Assembly: GCA_009668225.1 (NCBI GenBank)
Contig: WJYK01000015.1
Location: 1-64,000, forward strand
Length of the DNA stretch: 64,000 bases
Reading direction: 5' to 3'
Origin: Enterobacteriaceae bacterium RIT693
Lineage (GTDB): Bacteria > Pseudomonadota > Gammaproteobacteria > Enterobacterales > Enterobacteriaceae
Shown: piece by piece, positions 1-5,725 of the stretch
Numbering within the stretch: position 1 is the stretch's first letter
Layout: each line of letters begins with the position of its first letter
Translations under genes and position numbers: made by a program
Notes under the pieces: model-generated
Seen by the model: only the letters and a program-made list of their open reading frames with translations
Databases searched by the model: none
Told to the model about the DNA's origin: nothing

Positions 1-1
1 G

Positions 2-160
2 CCGCTCAAGGTGCGGGTGATGCCCGGCTGCCTGATACTGACCGCGCAGGAGCCAGAGCCGGAACTGATGCAGGCACTGAAGAAGGTCTGCAAGCTCTCC
101 GCCCGCAAACAGCGGCAGGTGACGGAGCTGATCGAGGTGATCAGTAAGCCACAGCGATAA
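2..160 (+). CDS. SymE-like protein, 3' end only (gene starts before the window)
   Basis: The last 52 codons of a SymE-family protein; the start lies outside the window. SymE is known in E. coli as an SOS-induced, AbrB/SpoVT-fold type I toxin. The visible part has the VxVMPGCLxLTAQEP core and a basic tail ([18 protein letters not shown]) nearly identical to the full SymE-like gene at 9,262. Its stop faces the stop of a CDI-type immunity gene across a shared terminator, the same layout as at the intact cdi locus. That suggests the two pieces were copied together. Family assignment is fairly sure; toxicity is not shown. Confidence 0.75.
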   Translation, partial: PLKVRVMPGCLILTAQEPEPELMQALKKVCKLSARKQRQVTELIEVISKPQR

Positions 161-186
161 CGCGGTAACTGGCTGGTATATAAAGT

Positions 187-213
187 AAAATCCCGGCTCG
201 AGGCCAGGATTTT
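187..213. terminator. Bidirectional terminator between symE-like gene and immunity gene
   Basis: AAAATCC pairs with GGATTTT around a GG/CC inner stem, with A and T runs on the two sides, so it can serve both convergent genes. The sequence just before it (ggtatataaagtaaaatccc) is also found before the terminator at 9,635. Confidence 0.6.
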
Positions 214-218
214 TTACA

Positions 219-623
219 TTAACTATAAATATATAAGTCGAAATCAACACTTGCATTTAATTTGTTAATTTCTTTAATTAATGAACGATCAAGATTCATT
301 GCCGGTTTAATTCCATTTTCTACCTGAACAACCACATTAAATTGATATTCAAAATCGTAATCGCATGCCATATCTACTAATACGCTTTGTTTTCCATGAA
401 GAATAGTAAATACCTTTGAAAACTGCTCTGTGATATCAAGAGATTCCTCATCTCCTGTCCCTAAAAACCAACAACTATCCACTCTACAGCGATTCTTGCC
501 AGGAATTGGATCACCTTTCATCCAACTACCAGTAGGTTTTAGTGACAATTTTTCAGTAATTTCAGTAGGTTTTAACCCCTCTCCCGAGATCAAGAAATAA
601 ACATTTACTGTTGATTTATTCAT
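219..623 (-). CDS. DUF4279-type immunity protein for the adjacent orphan CDI toxin
   Basis: A 134-aa acidic, AT-rich protein. The chosen ATG has an AGGA ribosome-binding site 8 nt upstream; longer versions would read into the toxin gene. The N-terminal NVYFLISGEGLKPTEITEKL and the LxPTGSWMKGDPIP segment resemble DUF4279 proteins, which often act as immunity proteins in polymorphic toxin loci (recalled family trait). It starts 10 nt after the stop of the toxin ORF on the same strand, the standard toxin-immunity order. Specific neutralisation of that toxin is inferred from position. Confidence 0.65.
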   Translation of the reverse strand: MNKSTVNVYFLISGEGLKPTEITEKLSLKPTGSWMKGDPIPGKNRCRVDSCWFLGTGDEESLDITEQFSKVFTILHGKQSVLVDMACDYDFEYQFNVVVQVENGIKPAMNLDRSLIKEINKLNASVDFDLYIYS

Positions 624-874
624 ACAAACAATCCTATTTAATGAATTCACCAGTTGGGATACCTTCTCCTGTACCACCTTTACGGAAAATCCACAACTCA
701 CCAGTTTCTTTGTCGATATATATATCGTATTTGGATATATTTTTCTTACCCACAATCTCAGATTTTAATTCATGTGCATCAATACCATTTTTTTTCAGAT
801 ATTTATCGTCTGCCATCTTAATATTTGAAGGTTTCTCTTTATTATGACCATTTTGATCATTCTCCGGTGGCTGT

Positions 875-1176
875 GGCGTTCCCGAACCAGCACCTCCCAA
901 CTCTGCCTTCTCTTCATCCGTCAGCCCACCGCCCAGATTCGGCTTGCTATCCGCATTATCGCTCATCATCGCGGTGATGGTTTGCAGCATAATGTACGCC
1001 GCAACCGGGCAATCCCCGCCTGACAGGCACTGCTCCACCACACCTTTACCAAACTCTTTTACCGCCACATCCAGCTTCTGCGCGATCAGCGCATTTGCTT
1101 CGGCCTGCGCGCCGGTTTGGCCTGCCACCGGCGGCGGGGTGGTTAACAAGTGCAACAGGAAGAAGTTATTCTCAAC
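875..1176. repeat. 302-bp direct repeat, copy 1 (CDI entry-domain segment)
   Basis: Nearly identical to 3,376-3,677. It encodes the segment from the VENN motif through the conserved FFLLHLLTTPPPVAGQTG and LSGGDCPVAAYIMLQTIT stretch to a Gly-rich hinge. In CDI toxins the part just after VENN usually governs entry into the target cytoplasm, so both cassettes should use the same entry route. Confidence 0.85.
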
Positions 1177-1854
1177 CGCGTTTTTCCCGGCCTGCGCCGC
1201 CGTTACCGCATCCGCAACGCTGCCGCCGCTCAGCCCTCCTGCCAGCCCGGCCGCCAGCGAACTCAGGGCGCTTACCGTCTGCTTTTCACTCTCCGTCAGG
1301 CTCTCCGGGCTTCGCCCGGGGTACAGAGCGTTAACTATTGCTCCGGCAGCAAGCTCACCCGTTACCGCGCCCGCGCCGCCTGCCAGTGCATTGCCACCCG
1401 CAAGCTCCGCTCCTATCGCCCCCCACAGCGCGTGGGCCAGCACATTCGCAATCTCGCTACCCTGCGTCTGCGCCTTGATTATCCCCGCTACATATGGACT
1501 GACGCGCCTGGTCTGCGTTACCGCCCGCCAGACCCTGCAGTACCGCCGTTATCGCCTGTGTCGCCCGCTGGTAGTCGCTTCCCGTCCCGTACTTCGCCAT
1601 TTCCGCTTTGTATGTATCGGTCTCGCGCAGCGCTTCCAGGCTCAGCGCCGGGTACTGCTCTCTGGCCTTCTTAAGACCATTGATTTCGCCCAGCGTCCTT
1701 ACCACATCCGCAACCTGACTGCCGATTTCACTCAGCAGACGCACTTCCTGAAACCGCCGCTGCTCTTTATCCTTAGAAGATGGGCGAAATCGTCTCGTTC
1801 GCGTTTTCCACATCGCGGCTTAGCGTGGCAATGTCCTGCTCCTGCGCAGCCGCG
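1166..1854. repeat. Partial copy of the cdiA pre-toxin region
   Basis: Matches 10,865-11,566 of the intact cdiA almost base for base, apart from an 11-bp and a 2-bp deletion. It offers about 690 bp of homology for recombination between the orphan cassette and cdiA. Confidence 0.85.
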
Positions 1855-1898
1855 CGCTACCACTAGACATCACCACACAGGTTAAGCCCTATGCTTTA

Positions 1899-1937
1899 CT
1901 GAATTTAATTGAGGTGATCAGTCAGCCGCAAAGGTGA
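1899..1937 (+). pseudogene. Remnant of the 3' end of a SymE-like gene
   Basis: Translates as LNLIEVISQPQR followed by a stop. This matches the last residues ([10 protein letters not shown] and LIEVISRPQK) of the SymE-like genes at 2-160 and 9,262-9,606. Only the tail survives between the orphan toxin module and the IS remnant. Confidence 0.65.
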
Positions 1938-1944
1938 GTCGGTA

Positions 1945-2690
1945 AATGACGAAGCAACGGTCGTTTAATTTTACTTTGATTCTTTCGTTGTTGTTAATGG
2001 ATATATTCATCCACCGCTTTTTTCAGTTGCTCTACATCTTCGTATTTTTCGTTGTGCCAGCATTCAGTCTTCAGTAGGCCAAAGAAGTTTTCTATAACAG
2101 CATTATCCAAGCAGTTGCCCTTGCGCGACATACTTTGCTTCACTTCGGCAGAACCCAGCCTTTCCTGGTAACTTGCCATCAGATATTGCCAGCCCTGATC
2201 GGAGTGATATTCCAGCTCTTCTTCTGCGCTACGGAACTCGGGATAAGAAGCTGTAACCGGATGTTTTTTCTTCCCTGACATTGCAGAGCGTCCTCTGGGC
2301 TTATTGCGAAGAGCAATAATATCACCTTCGCAGTAAAACCTCGCCCATCGGTTGAGGGGACAGGCGGTTGCAATGTTGAATTTTGCTGTCGCTTCTTTGC
2401 GGGAAGAGCGATGATTATCCCGCATCCAAAGCAGCACAGATTCCTTGAAAGCAGCGGAATATCTTTTGGTGGGAATGGTGAAACCATCCTCTCCACGTAT
2501 CTTCCAGTGTTCTGCCCAGAGACGAACCGTGCCGTGGTCAATACCAAACAACCAGGCAGTTTTTTTGGCACCATCATCACTGTTGAGGAAGTGAAGAACA
2601 ACCTGCCGTTTAAATTCAGCCGTGTATTTTTTCTACCCATTGGAACGCAAAACCCCTATTCATTGGATGTCCAACTTTCGGGGCTCACTT
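1945..2690 (-). mobile_element. Decayed IS3-family insertion sequence
   Basis: The transposase is broken at several points. Its reading frame (KYTAEFKRQVVLHFLNSDDG onward) is OrfA-like, but an in-frame stop just upstream suggests a lost base in a poly-A run. The OrfA part runs directly into the end of OrfB (YHSDQGWQY, QSMSRKGNCLDNAVIENFFG), so the middle with most of the DDE core is deleted. The last codons are frameshifted. A likely left end lies near 2,660-2,690 (tgaagtgagccccgaaagt); no matching right end is visible near 1,945. It cannot transpose on its own. Confidence 0.75.
1994..2640 (-). pseudogene. IS3-family transposase, fused OrfA/OrfB remnant
   Basis: The longest open stretch (185 codons) joins the helix-turn-helix OrfA domain (FGIDHGTVRLWAEHWKIRG) to the C-terminal end of the OrfB integrase domain with the final catalytic Glu (NAVIENFFGLLKTE). 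The first Asp of the DDE triad is missing. The original start is lost to a frameshift and the end is shifted at YIH. Clearly non-functional. Confidence 0.75.
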
Positions 2691-2712
2691 CAAATCAGGG
2701 TGGGATTTTAAT

Positions 2713-3039
2713 TTAATAGATAAAATCATCTTTTCTAAATTGCTCAGGCCAATGACTTTCAAAGGCTACAGCCTCTATTTCTAGTACATTAGAACCGATC
2801 AGACGAACCATAAAACAGCCCCCATAAAGCATATCTTTGTGTTCAAAGTTACGTTCCCAATATGTTAAGTCATTCACTCGAGCAGGTATAGAATACTGCA
2901 ATTTTACAGTTGTAAAAAAACCGACCCCTGTTCTATTTCTCTCCGTAACATCAGCATTAATCAATAATGCATCCATATTAATAGATGACTCATTGAGCGT
3001 AAATGTTAACGCAAAGCGTTCTTCCTCAAGTAGTTGCAT
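2713..3039 (-). CDS. Probable immunity protein for the lipoprotein-type orphan toxin
   Basis: A 108-aa protein of unrecognised family. Its ATG shares one base with the TAA of the upstream toxin gene (TAATG), a layout that suggests translational coupling. Composition is AT-rich and unlike the core genes. Visible features are a Phe-rich N-terminus (EEERFALTFTLNE) and a C-terminal stretch with YGGCFMVRLIGS and VAFESHWPEQF. No signal peptide or membrane segment, as expected for a cytoplasmic immunity protein. The role is inferred from position and size only. Confidence 0.6.
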   Translation of the reverse strand: MQLLEEERFALTFTLNESSINMDALLINADVTERNRTGVGFFTTVKLQYSIPARVNDLTYWERNFEHKDMLYGGCFMVRLIGSNVLEIEAVAFESHWPEQFRKDDFIY

Positions 3040-3878
3040 TAAAATGGCCTCATTGTCGCTGTTGATATTCTGAACTTACCATTAATAACAACCCCTTTAA
3101 CACTAACATTACTATTACCAACTCGAACTGTTACCCAGCTACCAGTCTGATAAGCTCCTGGTTCTTTAGCTACCGATTGAGCTGCTTTGTGCATTTCTTT
3201 TAGCGCAGCCTCAGGAGAACCAAATTCTTTTATCAAGCTATCCATTTGATGTTTATCAGCAAAAATATGTGAGACTTTATTTGAGTCATAACCTAATCGC
3301 TCAACGTCTTTTTTCGCTGCCTCAACATTTTCCTTATTCCGCGCATTCTCCTCATCCTCCGGCCCCCAGCCACCCGGCGTTCCTGATCCCGAACCTCCCA
3401 ACTCTTTCTTACCGTCTTCCGACAGTCCACCGCCCAGATTCGGCTTGCTGTCCGCATTATCGTTCATCATCGCGGTGATAGTTTGCAGCATAATGTACGC
3501 CGCAACCGGGCAATCCCCACCTGACAGGCACTGCTCCACCACACCTTTACCAAACTCTTTCACCACTGCATCCAGCTTTTGCGCCAGCGCTGCGTTGGCC
3601 TCTGTCTGTGCGCCGGTTTGGCCTGCCACCGGCGGCGGGGTGGTTAGTAAGTGCAACAGGAAGAAGTTATTCTCAACAACAACTCTTTCCGTCGCACACT
3701 CCGGCGACGAACACGCTTTTTCCCTGTTCTGACAGTCAGTTACAACCGGTTTTTGTTGGAGCATTTCGATGTCCGGGGATTTTTTCCCCGACGCGCCTTT
3801 CTCCCCCGTACACGCTACAACCCCGGCGAGCATCACCGCGCACAGCAGCCATGTCAGGGCCTTCCTTATCCGTTTCAT
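3039..3878 (-). CDS. Orphan CDI-type toxin with a lipoprotein signal peptide
   Basis: 279 aa. The N-terminus is a lipoprotein signal: basic MKRIRK, hydrophobic core, then VVAC at about residue 23 fitting a lipobox, so Cys23 would be lipid-modified. A Cys-containing linker follows, then VENN at about residue 68. After it comes the 100-aa entry-type segment shared with the orphan module at 634, and a distinct toxin domain (SHIFADKHQMDSLIKEFG ... STATMRPF). The HIF-x-x-H start and compact basic end recall BECR-fold RNase toxins, but I cannot name the family. A purine-rich ribosome-binding site precedes the ATG. Unlike usual orphan cassettes it has its own start and export signal. Confidence 0.7.
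   Translation of the reverse strand: MKRIRKALTWLLCAVMLAGVVACTGEKGASGKKSPDIEMLQQKPVVTDCQNREKACSSPECATERVVVENNFFLLHLLTTPPPVAGQTGAQTEANAALAQKLDAVVKEFGKGVVEQCLSGGDCPVAAYIMLQTITAMMNDNADSKPNLGGGLSEDGKKELGGSGSGTPGGWGPEDEENARNKENVEAAKKDVERLGYDSNKVSHIFADKHQMDSLIKEFGSPEAALKEMHKAAQSVAKEPGAYQTGSWVTVRVGNSNVSVKGVVINGKFRISTATMRPF
3376..3677. repeat. 302-bp direct repeat, copy 2 (CDI entry-domain segment)
   Basis: Partner of 875-1,176. Homology stops at the VENN codons on one side and in the Gly-rich hinge on the other, so both the upstream part and the toxin payload differ between the two copies. Confidence 0.85.
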
Positions 3879-3960
3879 CCCGCTTTCCCTGCCTTATCCC
3901 GTCGTGCATTTTAACAGCATGATGCCCCCTGTCATTACCGGTTTTACACTGCGGCGGGAG

Positions 3961-3987
3961 CCGGGTCACAGCTCGTCTGTGACCCGG
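3961..3987. repeat. Perfect 11-bp stem hairpin
   Basis: CCGGGTCACAG, a 5-nt loop, CTGTGACCCGG. No T run on either side, so it is not a typical terminator. It may mark the outer edge of the hairpin-rich region. Confidence 0.7.
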
Positions 3988-4418
3988 TGAACCGTCTGCC
4001 GGGCGCGGGCTGGCGAGGCCCGCAAGCGACGGTACGGCGCTCGGTTGCACTGCTGCCAGACCGGCTTTTGACTTTGCATGACCACGCCCGGCCGGGGTGG
4101 GTAGCGGAAGCGGGCGAGGCGGAGAGGAGCAAGGAGGTACGACTGCGACCCGCCGCAGCCAGACGACGCCGGGCGGGCATTAACGCCTTAAGCGGAGGCC
4201 GCAGGCCGACAACCCTTTTCTGTTTGCTGAACACGATGAAGAAGCCGGAGGGTACGCGGAGCCGCCACGGACGGCGGCGACTGCGGCGCTGATGTGAGAA
4301 CCGCTGCCAACAGCAGAGCGAAGCTTTGCGCCACGCCGGGCTAAGATGCCAGGACCGGCGGCCAGCCGCTCACCGCAGCCGATGCAGCCGCGAAGCGCCC
4401 CGGCCACACCGGCGCAGG

Positions 4419-4478
4419 CATAATGTTCGTTACGCGTTGCGGGCCGTTCAGGCTCGTTTCGCGTAATGCCACATTATG
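4419..4478. repeat. 60-bp inverted pair of recombinase-site-like sequences
   Basis: CATAATGTTCGTTACGCG on the plus strand faces CATAATGTGGCATTACGCG on the minus strand, 23 bp apart. Each unit resembles a Xer/dif-type core: a CATAA half, a short spacer and a TTACG half. The overall size is close to that of an integron attC site, but the attC box consensus GTTRRRY is not seen. Assignment as the target of the neighbouring recombinase is inference. Confidence 0.5.
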
Positions 4479-4568
4479 TTGAATGACGACGGGCCAGCAA
4501 CGACCTTACAGAGGAAGACGTAGTCTGGCGCTGGCCGGGCGGCATTTACCGCCGGGAACACTGAAGAT

Positions 4569-4609
4569 GGGCGGGGCAGTCTGTGGGCATGGACGCCCAC
4601 AGTCCGCCC
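4569..4609. repeat. Two-part hairpin downstream of the recombinase gene
   Basis: GGGCGG and CTGTGGGC pair with GCCCACAG and CCGCCC around a 6-nt loop, with an asymmetric bulge. It lies 33 bp past the recombinase stop; no T run, so it is a weak terminator candidate or part of the hairpin array. Confidence 0.55.
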
Positions 4610-4642
4610 TCCCCGATCTCAGCCATGCTGAAGGGAACAACG

Positions 4643-5725
4643 CTAACTTTGCGAACCGTCCGGCAACTCCGGGCCATCTGCTGCGCTCAGGTCAGCCAGC
4701 AGCCCGGTTTCATCCTCCATGTCCTGCTCTGCCGGATGAGTACTCGCATGTACCGCCTGAAGTGCCCGGATGCTCACCTGCGTGTAGATCTGCGTACTCT
4801 CGATACTCGCGTGGCCCAGCATTGCCTGTATCCAGCGCAGATCGGCCCCGTTTTCCAGCATCTGCGTTGCCATCGCATGCCGGAACAGGTGGCAGCTTCC
4901 CCACTTGCTGATCCCCGATGCCCTGATATACGCCCCGACCGCATTCGTCACCCCGTTCGGCCCCAGCCCGGCCACACCGTCCAGCGCCACGAACAGCGCC
5001 CTGACTTCCGGGTTCACGACCAGCTCCGGGCGCACCTGATGCATATAGCATAACAGCCACCCCAGCGCACGGACGCCAACCGGGATCACCCGATCTTTCT
5101 TCCCCTTGCCCTGAACGATGGTGACTGTCCGGCGACTGGCGTCCACGCTGTACACTTCCAGCTGCGCCACCTCACCACGCCGGATCCCCGTTGACCACAG
5201 CAGTTCCATCAGCGCCCGATCTCTTATCCCCACGGCGGTCGTCAGATCCGGCAACGCCAGCACGGCCTCCACCTCTTCAACGCTCAGGATATGGCGTGGC
5301 AGGCGCTTCTCCAGCCTCGGCAGCTCCAGATCGGCTGCCGGGTTCGCCAGTATCAGGTTCTGTTTTGTCATCCAGCGGAACCACACAACCAGCGGCCCGA
5401 GCGCCGTGCGCTGTGTCCGGGTGGAGAGTGGCTCGCCGTTGGTCTTGCGATACTGATACAGATGACGCTGGTAGCGTTCAAGGATGGGTCGCGTTATCTC
5501 TGCGCCATAGTGCAGGCCGCGCTCTGCGGCCCACAGGATGAAGCGGTAGTCGTGGTGCGTCTGCACCTTCAGCGTCGTCTCTGACCAGTTGCGCTCCCGC
5601 CGCCACTTCACGAACCGCAGCAGCAGCGCATACAGGCTCTTCGGGTCGCTGGCCGGGCCGACAGGTTTGCGGTAGACCTCATCGACGGTCAGCAGCGCAT
5701 CCGCGCGGGGTTTGCGGTTAGCCAT
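4643..5725 (-). CDS. XerC-like tyrosine recombinase
   Basis: 360 aa. An N-terminal SAM-like DNA-binding domain (about residues 20-130) precedes a complete catalytic domain: Arg in TGIRRGEV (about 183), Lys in GKGKKDRVIP, HLFRH (about 279-283), LGH, and the nucleophile Tyr in STQIYTQ (about 313). Such enzymes cut and rejoin DNA at short inverted core sites. The ATG at 5,725 is preferred over an upstream GTG because it has a GTGAGG site 9 nt upstream. It overlaps the primase-like gene by 8 nt, so the two are translationally linked. Longer than chromosomal XerC/XerD (about 300 aa) with an extra C-terminal tail. Likely mobilises this module. Confidence 0.85.
   Translation of the reverse strand: MANRKPRADALLTVDEVYRKPVGPASDPKSLYALLLRFVKWRRERNWSETTLKVQTHHDYRFILWAAERGLHYGAEITRPILERYQRHLYQYRKTNGEPLSTRTQRTALGPLVVWFRWMTKQNLILANPAADLELPRLEKRLPRHILSVEEVEAVLALPDLTTAVGIRDRALMELLWSTGIRRGEVAQLEVYSVDASRRTVTIVQGKGKKDRVIPVGVRALGWLLCYMHQVRPELVVNPEVRALFVALDGVAGLGPNGVTNAVGAYIRASGISKWGSCHLFRHAMATQMLENGADLRWIQAMLGHASIESTQIYTQVSIRALQAVHASTHPAEQDMEDETGLLADLSAADGPELPDGSQS

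Larger units (their letters stand above)
634..1854 (-). pseudogene. Displaced cdiA C-terminal module (orphan cdiA-CT) with frameshifted 5' part
   Basis: A fragment of a cdiA gene without secretion or repeat domains. The open part (634 to about 1,490) encodes the pre-toxin domain, the VENN motif, a linker with FFLLHLL and TAMMSDNADS, and a toxin tail ending in GEGIPTGEFIK. That tail resembles the polymorphic toxin type 33 group (from memory, moderate). Upstream, the copy matches the intact cdiA pre-toxin region at 10,865-11,566 but lacks 11 bp near 1,500 and 2 bp near 1,780, so the frame is broken twice. No credible start with a ribosome-binding site is visible. It probably serves as a silent cassette that could recombine into cdiA. 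Confidence 0.75.
3879..4642. other. Non-coding, very GC-rich, hairpin-rich stretch beside the recombinase gene
   Basis: No convincing gene on either strand; open frames here lack starts with ribosome-binding sites and look like GC artefacts. The stretch contains at least four strong inverted repeats: 3,961-3,987, 4,005-4,023 (GCGGGC/GCCCGC), 4,419-4,478 and 4,569-4,609. Being next to a tyrosine recombinase, it may hold the attachment or recombination sites of the element. It also holds the promoter of the lipoprotein toxin gene. Confidence 0.55.

Noticed and set aside
944-1885. 313-codon open frame on the plus strand opposite the orphan cdiA module
   Set aside because: It mirrors the GC-rich coding pattern of the opposite strand, is Ser/Pro/Ala-rich without domains, and the same antisense frame recurs opposite the other CDI copies.
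4419-4478. A true integron attC site
   Set aside because: Size and symmetry fit, but the GTTRRRY and RYYYAAC boxes are not present and the recombinase lacks an obvious integron-integrase insert.
4483-5053. Plus-strand frames overlapping the recombinase end
   Set aside because: Antisense to the catalytic domain of the recombinase; no start site or domain.
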